A stretch of DNA of 64,000 nucleotides. Origin: Thamnaconus septentrionalis. Taxonomy: Eukaryota; Chordata; Actinopteri; Tetraodontiformes; Monacanthidae. The notes under the pieces are model-generated. The model had not been told where the DNA came from. It saw only the letters and a list, made by a program, of their open reading frames with translations, and did not search any database. Location: assembly GCA_009823395.1 (NCBI GenBank), contig CM020514.1, positions 4,280,966 through 4,344,965 of the forward strand, read 5' to 3'. A program made the translations under genes and the position numbers. Shown in pieces: positions 38,181-51,112 of the stretch. How positions within the stretch are numbered: the stretch's first letter is position 1; the number at the start of each line of letters is the position of its first letter.

Positions 38181-39044
38181 AATGTAAGTTAATTGTGCTT
38201 TCGAGACGGTAGTTGTCTTCGTCCCTTTTTTTTTAAATTCAGCGTTGCACTGAGGTCTGACGCTAACTCCGCCTACTTCCTGGTTACGTCATTTCTCCTT
38301 TCCTACGGACGCCGACGAGGATGCTAAGCGCAATTGTTAACTGCTAATTGTGAGGCTGTTGTTATCGTCGACGTAAAACATTTTTCAAACAAGGCAATAT
38401 GTATGTAGGAAATAAATACATTTGGTCTATTATAAAAATTATATATTTAAAATCACGTTCATGTGTCAAACAATCTTTATGAAGCAACACTCCCCGTTTC
38501 GTCTATTTTTGTCTCTAATGTAACGGAATTCATTCGTCATAGCTGACAAATTCTTAATGACACTGCGCAACTGCATACACGGAAAACATTATGCAAACTA
38601 AAAATACTGAACATAATTAGGAAGTGGTGATATTTCTATGAGTCAATGGGGAAATAGGAACGTGGAGATTCAATAATAATCATATTAAAAAGATACTACC
38701 AAATCGATTTTCCCATGTCTATTTTTGTCCTCTTTTTTTAAATCTCGTCTTCTCATGTCAGCCTTATTGTCAGCTTGATTGAATAGTCTACATCAATTAT
38801 GACTGCTGAATTAGGTTATTAATCGAAGACAATAATAGACAAGGTAGAAAAATTAGTTTTTATAAACATCTGTTTAATAAATGTATAAATATCTGTTTAA
38901 TAAAAGTTTTTTCATCTTCATGTTCACTATATATAAATGTATTCCTTTCATACAAATAAATGGTCGCTCATTTTCAACTGTTCGTCCGTGGGTGAGGAGA
39001 AAAATGACGTAACCCGGAAGTAGGCGGAGTTAGCATCAACCCTG
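38181..39044. promoter_or_regulatory. Divergent lcmt2/rab5 promoter region with inverted promoter-core repeat
   Basis: The head-to-head interval between the lcmt2 start codon (38180, minus) and the first rab5 noncoding exon (about 39045, plus). Near-identical arms at 38262-38311 (minus sense) and 38983-39034 (plus sense) each carry, in the gene's own direction, TGACGTAA (CRE/ATF-like), then GGAAGTAGGCGG (ETS/GC-box-like), then GAGTTAGC. Within the 37/39-bp core I count one substitution and a 2-bp indel. The rab5 arm has the full ETS consensus CCGGAAGT; the lcmt2 arm has CAGGAAGT. The AT-rich DNA between the arms is not obviously symmetrical. Confidence 0.6.
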
Positions 39045-39132
39045 GAAGTATGTCCTGACAGCGCAAACTGAAATCGGTATTGTGAACAGTTAAACCTGGC
39101 AATCGAGGACTGCTAAGACAGATATACACACG
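39045..39132 (+). other. rab5b: Probable 5' noncoding exon 1 of rab5
   Basis: Sequence just downstream of the promoter arm ends at a donor (ACG then GTAAATCC at 39133). The next rab5 exon opens at an acceptor at 40000-40001 (TGCACAG). So the 5' UTR is probably this exon plus 40002-40193. The transcription start is approximate. Confidence 0.5.
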
Positions 39133-40193
39133 GTAAATCCCGTTGACATTTTTCTTCCCGAGTTGCTACTCTTTAGTTATTCGGCGTCGAGATAAAGTGT
39201 TTACTATATTTTATTTTATTTATTATGCTTGAGCTAAGTAGTCAAAACAGCTAGCTTATATCGCTCGGACAGGGTTGGCGATAACCTGAATCCTTGAGGA
39301 AGTTTTGGTCGGGGCCAGTGCCAAATGTAATGTGTACATCGCTATACGGCGGTCAGCAACTGGCGACTGGCGACCTTATTGGTTCTTACCAGCCAAAATA
39401 GAGAAATCGGCTTTACTACAGAGCGTTTGACCTAACGATGATATTGTGTTCATTGCAGTCTGTCTGTGTTATGTTTACTGTTCAGTCAATCTGTCGCCAT
39501 GCTTGTCGTGTCTTGGAATCAATGGATTGTATTCTCCAGTCAGAGAGAGACACACGAATAGTGCCACTTTCTGTTGTAAAATAAGCTAACTCTTTTTTTT
39601 TGGGGGGCACGCGTCAGCAAGGTTCACTGCAGTGCCTGTAAATTGCAACGCTAGAAATAATTGCAGCAATTGCTGGAATTTCCATTGTGGCCTGTGTTTT
39701 CACATGTTGTCCTCGTCAGCAAATTTACAGGAATGCAGCGGATTTTTTTTTCACTTTCACTTATTAGCTGCTGGTTAGTGCTACAATACTCAATACAACA
39801 ATTAACACCATTAAAAACACCTGACACATTTTGAATCAGGCCGGGTGAATTTGGAGTGAGATGCAGATTCTTCCAGAGATACTCGGAAACTTCCGACTTC
39901 TCCATTCTCTGCTGTAGAACCGTCATACACGGGGTGGGGGGGGCTGTATTTTAAATGTACACCTTTATCTTATTTGACTCTTGTTGCAATTCTGTGCACA
40001 GGACACAAACTTGTTGCGTGACCTCTTCATTCAACCAAGACACAAGGGGTGAAAACCAAGCCCGAGCGATCGGCGGTGAAATCTCCTGGGTCTTGCAAGA
40101 TCTTGGCGTCAGTGCTCGGCTTGAGCGAGGGAAGAGGCCCCCCACCCCCACCCCCCCCACCCTCGGCCCCTGCCATCTCCTGCACGGCCTGGC

Positions 40194-43135
40194 ATGAGTT
40201 CCAGAGGGAGCGGAGGTCAATCCAATGGAGCGCTGCCACAGACCAAAATCTGCCAGTTCAAGCTGGTGCTGCTGGGCGACATGGCCGTAGGCAAGTCCAG
40301 CCTGGTGCTGCGCTTCGTCAAGGGACAGTTTGACGAGTTCCAGGAGACGACCATCGGAGGTGAGGTTCCCGAGCGGCGCTCCGCACGCGCGCCTTGATGC
40401 TTTCGAGTGGCCATTGGTGGTAACCTGTTTGTCCCTTATGATGTGCAGCTGCATTCCTGGCTCAGTCGGTGTGTCTCGACGAGACCACGGTGAAGTTTGA
40501 GATCTGGGACACGGCGGGACAGGAGCGATACCACAGCCTGGCCCCGATGTACTACCGCGGCGCCCAGGCTGCCATTGTCGTCTTTGACATCACCAAGCCG
40601 GTATTGTGCTGTTGAATACATTAAATACAGTATATTTTATTACTTGCTAAAAAAAAAAAATATGTCCAGCATTGATGTTTTCTCTCCGGGTTCACACTCG
40701 GCTAATATGAATTATGCAACAAACCTAAATGTGAACCGCCTCAGTGGCCAACACTATGGCCAGCTGTTTGCTCAAAAAAGGATGGAAGCTATTTTTACTC
40801 ACCCTTGAATTAACAAGTGTGCACGGTTGTCAGAAATCCCCCACACCCTGCACATTGTGTTCTGACTGATAAATGATTAAGCGTGTCACAACATATCAAA
40901 GTGCCAAATTATGCAAAATTCACTTTATATTGCATAATAGGGGACTATACAGGAACTATGTGTAACCTGTCTCTTGGCTGTTATTGAAATTTCTTTCTTC
41001 TTTTCCATGCATTTCTTTTCTATCGTGTTTACCTACAACTCACCCCATCAAAAGTTTATGGCCTGCGTACAAATGTTTCTGGTCGTAAAACCCTGTCAGT
41101 GTTTAATTATTCACATGTTGATGAGCCTGATTACCACTCCCACCGCATGCTGTAAAAAAAGAGAGACACAATTAATGGCCGTGTGCATAACAGGTGACAT
41201 GTACTGTCTCAGCCGACAAATATTAACAGACACGTTTCTTACCGACTGACAGTTAATGTGTGACTATTTCCCAGCCCTGAATGCAAAGCCGCCATTCGCA
41301 GTTTATTACCATGTAATAAACAGTTTATTACCACTGCGAAGAAAAAACAAGAGAGCAGCTGCATTGCTGCTCACTTGTTTTTAGATTAAGATGAACGGGG
41401 GCATCGTGGTGTCACCTATGTTTTTGGATTACTGCGTAGAGATTGGTTTCAAGGTCAGCGGCATCTTGGCGCTCTGAAAGATGAATAAAGTTTTTGGTTT
41501 CAAAAGGGAGGCCGCTGGGAAAGTACCAAAAAAATGTGCATTCTATCGTTTGGCCAGCAGGGACTGCACAAGTTTAGGTGCAAAAAGAAAATTCACACCG
41601 TCATAATTTGCGTGGATGAAAGGTTTATGTTGTTTTAAATTGGTTGTAAAAATTTTTTTGTTTTGTTTTGTTTTTTTAATATTTCTACTATTGCTTCTTG
41701 ACCAATAAACTTGTTTTATGTAGGAAACCTTTGAAAGAGCCAAAGCCTGGGTGAAGGAACTGCAGAGACAAGCAAGTCCCAACATAGTCATCGCCCTGGC
41801 AGGGAACAAGGCCGACCTCGCAGAGAAGAGACTAGTGGAGCATGAGGTGAGTCCAATCATTCTTGCTGAGGTTGATTCATTTTGATCTTGTGAAGTTGCA
41901 CACCCACTGTCATTCCCCATGGTAATACATTCGGTTTTTTATTAATGTTGTTAATAGTAAACGTACCAGTGATTCAGCTCCTTTGGGTCAGCAGAGCAAT
42001 GATAGATTCTCGAGTTTAATCTGATTAATGTTTTAACATCTTTGTCTTATGAAAATGAGCGTTTTTGTTAAGAATTTTATTTGTTCTCGTGTAAAAGGAC
42101 GCCAAGACCTATGCTGAAGACACTGGCCTGCTTTTCATGGAGACGTCGGCCAAGACGGCCATCAATGTCAACGAGCTCTTTCTGGCCATTGGTGAGAATA
42201 ATGCAATGCTTTTGGATTACAACCATCTCAAAACACCAGCACATCCACCTTCTTGAACACATAGATCATCTCTCCCTGAGACTTTACTGACATTAATTTG
42301 TCCATCTGAGGGTGGAAAAAAAAAAATCAAAAAAGCATTGCCTTGCCTTTGCACACATGAACAGGCCACAGCAGGAGGATCATCCACCTCCTACATTATA
42401 ACTCACAAATAAACTGTGAACTTAATTGAAATTATTATTCTAAATTTCAATTAAAAACATAAATGTGTTATTAATTAATCAGAATAACAATTTAATTTAT
42501 TAAAACAAAAAAAGAAACTATGAAATGACTTCTAATAGAAGAGGTCCATCTAGTCTATGGTAGTTTGCTCTCTGCACTACATCAATCCACCATCTGGAAT
42601 CAGGCTGTCTTGACTTGATGTGTAGGGTAACCAATCAGGCGTTAGAATCAGGCCGCTTACTTTGATGGACAGATTTGAAAAGACGACACAAATTCTGATG
42701 ATTTTGATGATGCTGATGAAATGGTGACCTTGGACACTCCAATTGAGAGATCAGAGTTACTCTGTTGCTATGCCTGATTGAGTTGCGTGTTGGTCTTTGT
42801 GCTAGTAGTTTCACCTGTATTCATTTGATTTATTAACACTGCTTCTATTCCATAAATAATAAAGGTAAGTGGTTCACTTTGTGACATTGTCACATCAGTT
42901 ATCTAAAGATAAATATTTTGTTTAAATGCACTAAAGGCTATTCTGTTGTTATCTGATCATGACAGCCATGCCAAAATGTGACTTTTTACTTTACTTTGTT
43001 TTGTTTTTTTTTAATTCAGCAAAAAAGATGCCAAAAACAGACAGCCAGAATCTAATCCAAGCAGCGCGACACCGGGGAGTCAACCTCCAGGATCCTGGTG
43101 CCCACTCTGCCAAAACCTGCTGCAGCGCAAACTAG
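40194..43135 (+). CDS. rab5b: Ras-related protein Rab-5 (closest to Rab-5B)
   Basis: Rab5 GTPase controlling early-endosome fusion and endocytic traffic. Five coding exons: 40194-40359, 40449-40600, 41724-41846, 42098-42191, 43020-43135, encoding 216 residues, the usual Rab5 length. Nucleotide-binding motifs are intact: P-loop GDMAVGKSS (residues 28-36), switch [36 protein letters not shown] and ETSAK. The C-terminal dicysteine TCCSAN gives the prenylation site. [22 protein letters not shown] and NELFLAIAKK resemble RAB5B more than RAB5A or RAB5C. The P-loop DM in place of the usual ES, and a CCSAN rather than CCSN end, are unusual, so the paralogue name is tentative. The upstream 5' UTR is split by an intron. 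Confidence 0.95.
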
Positions 43136-46100
43136 ATCGGGATGTCTTCAGCTTTTTTTTTTTTTTTTGGTTTTGTTTCATTTTTTCGTCTGAATCTCTA
43201 AATGGTGCAGGATAACCAAGGGAGAAACATAAGACAATCGCAGATGGAGGAGGTCACTCCATTTTCCATGTGAGATTCCCTGATTCCAAGAAGGAAGGAA
43301 GGAAGGAAGAAAGGACTTTCATCCATTCAGAGTAAACATTAAGGAACCCTGTTTGTTTTTTTTTGGCTGTGTAAATGAAATCTCGTTCATTCTCTCTCAC
43401 TTTATGCACTTGAAGTCCAAACCATAACGTATTTAATGCACGGAAACTTAGCAACGACTGCTTGCAAGCAACTACTGAAGGTAAACAAAAAAAAAAGAGT
43501 CCTTTAATGACCAGGTTGTAAACACGTGCTTTTCCCCAGTCAGTCACATCCTGTTATAAATGATGTCTTTCCCATGAGCTGCAGCTTGGACAGAACCCCC
43601 TTACGGTCGGCGGCATTAGGACCCACATCCATACGACGCATGGTGAATTCAAAAACGGAGTTGCGTTTTATGTATTTATGACTTTATAGCTTTGGAGAGA
43701 GAAAATGCTCCTGCATCACTGCTTCACGCGATGTTTGAAAATAAACAGCGGCGGCTTCCGACTTCACATTATCACTGTGTATCTCACTTGCATCTTGACG
43801 GTACAGCAGGTCGGAATTCTGTTGTGGTTAAGTGACGGATTTGCAATTGTGACCCGCGCAAGCTTTTATCGCGACGTGTTTACTCCATCCAAAATACTTC
43901 TTTTGTGACAATTATTAATTGCAATAATAATTTATCTGACATGCACAAAGCAATACATGACGTGTTATCGTTGCCTTTGTTTCACTTGATCTGCTCTGTA
44001 ACAGAATGTGGTAGGATGTGAGCGTGCATATCCTGTATGACGTGGTCGCTCTGATGATGATGATAACAATAACTACAGGAGTAAGCGTCAGCGCTTTGCA
44101 GCGGGAGTTTGAATGTGATCGATGTCGCTCGAAAGTCAAACGTCCTGTTGAGTTGAGTGATGTGTCTAATTGAATTGATGTGAAATGTGGTGTTCTCTTG
44201 TCATCCATGTCCAGGCGCCGATCAGGCAGCTTCAGGTTGAACAGTAGCAATTATCATAACCCTCTTTGAGAAAATCCGCATATCTTGTTCTGAGTTAAAT
44301 TAGTGCGTCCAATTAAAAAAAAAAAAAAAAGATATAGGACTTTTTATTTTATGGATAGATTAATGTCATGCTTTCTGTAAATATATTCTAGAAAAAAAAA
44401 AAAAAAAAAAAAGAACAAGAGTGCTCCAGTCATTCTGTCAAAAGTCATTAACCTGCTTTGTTTCCAACAAACCAAATTTTGAGCACTGTTTTTAGTCTGT
44501 GGTCAGTCTCCCCTCTGGCCTGTTCTCTGACTGACCATCAGGACTGACGGATTACTGGTACATATAACCATTTGCTACAACCTGTTGAACCGGCTAATGC
44601 AAATATTTAATCTGTAAATCATGACTGCAACGCAGTGCATTTAGGCATGATGTAGCCATGGCATGTTGACAAGCAAGCAAAGAATCATTGACTAATCCAT
44701 TAACCATTAGTTGATTGACCTCATCGATCGATTAATGATTAATTGATAAGCTACGATTTCTCCTGAGAACCTAAATTTCACAATGAAAAATGTGTATGGA
44801 ACACATTGTTTAACCCTTGAATAATGTTGAGGGTCAGTGTGACGCATTTTCCATTGAAGAACCGTAAAAAAATAAAAAATAAATAAATAAAACCACCCTA
44901 AACATTTATCCTCTGACTTTAAGTTGACTTCTAATTGACTTCTAATGGGTCAAATTTCAAGTTTTCTTTCTTTTAATTTGTTCGAGGTATATTATGACCA
45001 TCACAGTATCTACATGTGAATTGTTCTTGTTTTCAAAAAAATAAGTCAAAAACCAGCACGAACAAATGAGACAATTTTGCGGTCAATTTGGAGCAAATAG
45101 GGGGCTTGTATTGTCCGTTTTGTCTGATGTGGTCAAATTATTATTTTATTTTAGTAAAAATGGCCATACAGTGTGTGGGTGTGGCTAAAGTTTAGCAGCC
45201 AACTGCAGTCTGCTCACTGCTCACCTCGACATGCGTTGAGACACAAGCTGCTCTCGAGCTCCAATTATTGCTCACCTCCGGTGCCATCCACATATCCAAA
45301 TGTGCAACCGCCCGCTTTCAAAACGGGAGTTCAAGGTGACTGCGAAGCCTCTCTCTCTTTTCAGAACGGCCCTTCGCAAACCAGTGGCTTATGTCACCAT
45401 GTCCATCACTGTGAACAGTAAAAGGTTCCTCTTCTCCAAAAGTTCGACAAACTTCCTCTAAACAAGTTCAAGGGACTTGCCCCACCAGGATGAAGTGTCA
45501 GGTCACTTCCATTTTATTTTGAGAATTTAGAATTTGTCTCTTGTGGTTGTTTTTTTTTTGGGGGATTTTGTGTTTTTTAGTGCTCGCTTGTTTCCTGGGT
45601 TTGTATGTTTTTGGTTCTGCATTGTTTCCTTGAGTGCGACATTTGGCTGTTTTCAGCACAGAAAACAAATCGGAGTACAAAATATAAATAAACAATAAAA
45701 ATTTCAATTCATGGAAAGTATTCAATTATCAATGAAAGAAAGTCAGATAATTCATGAAAGTTTTCTTAAAGTTTTCTTCTCTTGGGTGTATTTAAAGTAC
45801 AATTTTAAAGGGGCCCTATTGTGAAAGAGCATTTTCAGCTCATTAGCATGTCTTTCGGACATGCTAGCTAACAGATAAATTATGAAAAATCCGCTCATGT
45901 CCATTTCTAGATAGGCTGGCAAGTTATAAAATGTATTATTCATTTAAAAGTCACCGTGGGTTTAATAATTGGATGAAGTAACATAAAATTAAGAAAAAAT
46001 AATTTCCCCAAATATATACATTATCCACTTCAATAAAATCATGCAAATGTTGTCTCCAAAATTAACAAATGTATTAATTCAATAATAATAATAAAAAACA

Positions 46101-47544
46101 AACAAATCAAAAACACAAAAATTGTTTCGCCGTTGCCGTCTTTGTGTCAGTGCAGACTTGAGGCACGTCCAGAACGTATGCGAGCAGACGTGCACGTCTT
46201 CTCCGTCACATCACATCAGCCCCACTGTCTTCGATATTTACAGCTGTTTTCATCACTTGGCGTTTTGACTGCGTTTATCTGTTATAGGAATGCTTCCTAC
46301 GAGCTTTTCGCTGAGTGTCTGAGTAAATGTGCCGTTTTCGGTCTGTGCGGTTTCAGTGAAAACGCCGGCTTCGTGTAAACGCAAGGCCCAAACGACTAAA
46401 TGTTTTACCCTTTGGGAAATTGACTTATTTACTTATTCATTAAAACTTTGTGGGAAATCAAGATCTTGAACTCACTGCTTCCTATCATGCAGCTGCTGAG
46501 TATGTCATGGGAACCATCGCCATAGCCTTACGCGTGAGAATAGAGGATGAGAAATGAGAGGCCGTCTGTTCCCGTGCGAATCGAAAGAGAGCGGCGGGTG
46601 TTGTTGGAAAACTTGTTGCTTGAGCTTGTGTGCAGATAAAACGAACCTGGACGCAGGTGCCGCTGTCATCCTGAGAAAAGAGACTCCAAGGGCCAATTCC
46701 AATTCCTCCCTTATCTCCACAATCTCAACCCTCGCCCTTAACCCTCAAAAATAAGTGTAAGGGCAACCTTGTGACTTAGAAATGGGACACCCCTTAAGTG
46801 CAGTTACGTCTTCAGACTGAGGGGGCGGCCTTACGCCAAAGCTACGTCCAGTCTGTCAAGAAGACGACGACGAAGAAGACTACGAAAAAGAAGAAGTCCT
46901 CCGTCGCTACACAACGAGGTATACAAGTAACGTGAAGCCGGGACCGCCGGTCCGGCTGACAAACATCGTAAAGTAAAAAAAATAAATAAATGTTACGCAA
47001 CAACGATGTCAATAATCCATTAAAAAAATCTTAAACTAAGACAATAAAATGGTTTTGTAATATTTATATCTTTATTAACTAAGAAAATACTTCCATTTGT
47101 AGCTCGCTTTTTTCGTCGCCATCTTTTTCGAAGATGTCTTGGCGTGGCGCTTCTCGATCCGGAGGGAGAAGAGAACGCTCGGAGCGCTCCGCATCATTTA
47201 TTCGATTGTGACTTAATGCTGAACTTGTATTAAATTGTTAAAACTTTGACTATTGGCCTCGTCTCCGTTATTCCGATCAACGAATGCGCGTTTTTAGAGA
47301 AACCCGTCTTGGTGTAAACAGGCCCTGAATATTTTGTTGTTTGCAACATGCACATTTATGCAGGCAAACAATACAAGGCAAGCACTACATTTAATTCATG
47401 TTCAAAATGTGCCATTTTGACGTAAAATGAAACACAGGGGGAAAAATAATGTTGCATTTTTTTTTTTTTTTACATTTCTTTTTACAGACATTAAAAAAAA
47501 AAATCCCTAGTCAGCAAAAACAAAGCCGTTGCTTGGCGCGATAC
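43136..47544. other. rab5 3' UTR and rab5-dbr1 intergenic region
   Basis: No coding gene recognised. The first 1-2 kb is probably rab5 3' UTR; several AATAAA-like motifs occur (near 43740 and 44880) and the true end is not clear. Poly-A runs lie near 44318-44333 and 44391-44412. Repeat-like pieces occur at 46330-46400 and 47283-47330 (the gtgtaaacg family) and around 46690-46800, which resembles a teleost MITE end. The dbr1 3' UTR lies below 47545 on the minus strand, with a possible ATTAAA at 47390-47395. Confidence 0.4.
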
Positions 47545-50500
47545 CTAATCTCCGGCCTCGTCGTCCTCCACTGCGGAGTAGATGCCCTGATTCCTGCGCT
47601 TGATTCTTGAAGTTGTTCCGCTGCTGGCGGGAACCACAGTCTCATTACTGACGCGCTTCAAATTGCGCAGCGGCGAGCCGTCCTCGTCCTCCTCGCACGG
47701 CCCCTCGCCTTCAACTGGACTTTGGCGGACAGCTGGAGCCGAGTGGACGGGCGGATCCGAGGGCGACGCGTCGTACTTGGGCGCGGGCAGAACCATGTGG
47801 GTGTGAGTGGTGTTGCTACCCGCGGTGACGCTGCAAAGCCGCTCATCTTTGGCTGCCGACGGCGTACCTTCGGCGCCCTCGTCCCGGTCCTCTTGGTTTT
47901 GCTCCCCGTCGCTCTCGATCGAGATTTCGTCGGGATTCAGCGAGTTAGACAAACCCGAGATGTCGCTCAGGTACTCGCTGGGTTCCTCGGCGCTGCCTAC
48001 GCTGTGCCCGTCGTCGTTGTTGTTGTCGTCGTCGCCGTCGTCCCGGTCCAACTCCTCTCTGGCTTCGCCTCTATTTTCCAGTCTCCTCAGGCGGTCTTCA
48101 TTTTGGCCGCTCTTGGCGTAGATGTCCGTGAGATCCAGCACGGCGCACATCTCTGTCGTCTGAGGGTTGGTGCTGCAGCTCGGGGGGGTTTGGGGCTGGG
48201 GCTTGCTGGGGTCGTAGGGTGCCACCGTCAGACTGAAATTGTCTGGAATGGAAAGCGAGCCACTCAAATCCTCCAGCACCTGGATCATATGGGCTTCAGT
48301 CGCTCCGTAGTCCCACCTGGCAGGAAATGAATGAAAGGTTTACCAGGGTCTTATATGACAGAAGTGCTGCTGCCACTTCTGCTCCATTATTCACACTTGG
48401 GTTTTTTTTTTTTTCAGTGTCTTTGGTGAAAGGTATTCTGAAGTAAGTCAAATCATATTTCTGGAAATATGATCAATTTCAGTTTGGAAATATTGGACAG
48501 AACTAGACTGAAAGGATACGAAGGTATGTAAAAACACTGAGAAAACTAATGCCATCATTTAAGTAAATGTGGTAAAGCAAAACTTGAATTCAATATACAA
48601 GTTAACTTCATAACCAGATACATACAGTATGTGAGAAATGTTGCATTACTGTAAATTTGCTCTTGTTAATGGCAGTCTTATTTATCTAAAAGGCCTGAAA
48701 TTATGTTGCTCCTCAAGTTTGATTATACAACAACAACGCAGGATGGTAAACAACTAAAGATTTTATTACTTTGGCCCTGTTTGAGTCAGAATAAAGTAAG
48801 ATCGAGTCTGATCGCTGATCACAACTACATAACACAGGATACCAAATGTAAAAGTATATCATCCAATGGACACACTGAGCATTATCAATTCTGCAGTTAC
48901 TGCATACCTTTCATTCATAATTTTCTCAGGAGGGTTCCAGGGCTGTGGGGTGGTACTTTGTAGAGTGTTTGTTGCCTTCAGAATAGCAAGCCACTCTGGA
49001 TCATACTCTAGATTCTCCGACGAACCCGGTCTCTCTGGTACATCGATGATCTGCAGTAAAATATCAGATATTCATCTGACTTGAAAACGCTGAGGAAGCC
49101 TTCCACACCAGTTGTCTTCAGATCCCGAATTGTTATTAATTTATCGACACTTTAATTTCTTTGAAAAAACAAAACAAAAAGACAAAACTTAACTACCTAG
49201 ATGGCAACTGTTAGCAAGCTCATGCAAGTCAGGACCCATCACTTTTCTTATTGGACATCTTCAAACCAAAGGGTGTCTTCAATTGAAAAACACCCTCAGA
49301 GCAGCCTCTTTGTGTAGTGTAGTCCAGCAATAAGTAGCACAATTCTAACCCACAATTCTAGCCGCATCTGTTTTTTCTATTTTTAAACTTTTTATCCAGT
49401 TCTGAAAGGCTGCATGCAAGTCATGTGTGGAAGCATATACCCATTTGGGACCTCTTGCTATTGCTATTGCACTCATCCCAGTAAGAGATGACAGCTTAGA
49501 CCAGCACAGTCCTCTCTTACCTGTAAGAATTCTCTCTTCGGGAGACATTTATCCAAAGAGAGGAACTTGGTAACGCATGGATCAGCATTGCCTTTAGGCT
49601 ATAAAAAATTCAATAAATGGGAAAATTGTTACAATGCAACACATTTAGAGTGGGAATGAATGCAAACAGCAGCGATGGATACTGGCAGACAGCACAGTCA
49701 TTGCAGTTGAGTAGTGAAAAGCAAGAAACTCACTGGATGTTTGATAACTGCAGCAAACTTGACATGAAGGTGTGCAGAGAACCAGTAACTGGGCTGGAGG
49801 TGAGCGAGCAGCTCCTCCGCAGCTGGACTTCCAAGAGTGTTGCACTCCACTTCCTGGCGAAGAAACTTTTTCTTCTGGAGTAGTTCACCTGTTCTTCCAT
49901 AGTGATAAATTCCACGCGGCCAGTCGTGACTCATGAAAATGTCGATGGGCTTCTGGATCTTTATTTAAAAAGCAAACAAACAAAGAAAAACAGATGAACA
50001 CTTACTTTTCATCTCAATGGGAGTCATTTGAAATGTAAGCCAAGGAAAAAGCTGGACAGCTTACCTGTTTCAGTTTGAACACTTCAATGTTTCGGATGTG
50101 GTATACACTTCTCAGTGTATCGGGATTGTAAGGGGGGAATTCATGATGACCTTAAGAAACACAGGTTCCGATTAAAAGCATAACATTCAATATTAATTGG
50201 GACATTTACAAACACTCACCTTTTCTATAGTCCCTTGACTTATAAATTCCAGATAAACCGCCAATTCTAATTCCTTTGAAGCGAATAACCCCAGCATAAC
50301 CTGGAATATATAGGAGAATATATAAGGAGAGAAGTCAAGCTTTAGATTTTGGATGCTTTGACACCTAACTGTCCGGTATTATTTATTTATTGTGGACTCT
50401 AATTAACAATTAACTTTCAGCTGGCAAGAGCTTCTTTTCGCTCGGTACTTTGTTGAACAACTAAAACTGTGGTGGTGCAACATCGAGAGTTACTTCAGAA

Positions 50501-51112
50501 GAGGACAAGACAAAGACTGAACAAGGGACTTTGCTCCTCTATTGGTGAATTCATGGCAACATGCAGCTAGCAAGGCAGCTTAAAGGTGTACAAGCCTGTG
50601 TGAAGAATGCTGCAGGAAATCTACTTCGAAAGGCAGTTTCATATCAAGGGGATTACATACACAATGTTCAGGTAAGAGGATGAATCTTAGTCCACTGGCA
50701 CATACCTAGATAATAAATGTTTGGTGCCACCCACCCTCCATAAGGGAGCTCCTGCAGGTGGTTGGAAGCTTCATGGTTCCCACCAATGAAGACTGTCAGG
50801 ATAGGAGCTTTCTTCTCTCCAGAATAATATCTAAAAGAAAACAATGTCATGGTTCAAGCACTTATTACCTTACTTTTCTTAAACCTCAACAAAAAAAACC
50901 TCTCAACAAACTGACTTGTAGAAAGTCTGCATGGTTCTGTACTTGGCCGGCACGGCCATGCACTTCATGTCTCCTTCGTTGCGCACGGCTTGGAAGTCCC
51001 CACAGCAAAGCAGGAGGTCCACTTTTACCCCCTCCTTCTTTTCCAGGCAGGAAATGGTCTCATAGATCTTGTCCAGCTCGCCATGGCAACAGCCTTCAAT
51101 CGCAATCTTCAT
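47545..51112 (-). CDS. dbr1: Lariat debranching enzyme
   Basis: DBR1 is the metallophosphoesterase that hydrolyses the 2'-5' bond of intron lariats. Eight coding exons: 50916-51112, 50706-50830, 50220-50300, 50065-50150, 49734-49958, 49521-49598, 48908-49050, 47545-48316, giving about 568 residues (human 544). Metal and active-site motifs are intact: [51 protein letters not shown] and SAHLHVKF. The last exon is a long acidic low-complexity tail that ends with a basic [12 protein letters not shown] motif, as in other DBR1. The exon 5 acceptor at 49958 was chosen because IQKPIDIF keeps the family length; an alternative AG would start at 49952. ATG is the second base of its exon (acceptor at 51114-51115), so a noncoding exon lies upstream. 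Confidence 0.96.

Noticed and set aside
47722..48330. 202-codon plus-strand frame opposite the last dbr1 exon
   Set aside because: Low-complexity valine/leucine-rich shadow of the acidic serine-rich DBR1 tail.
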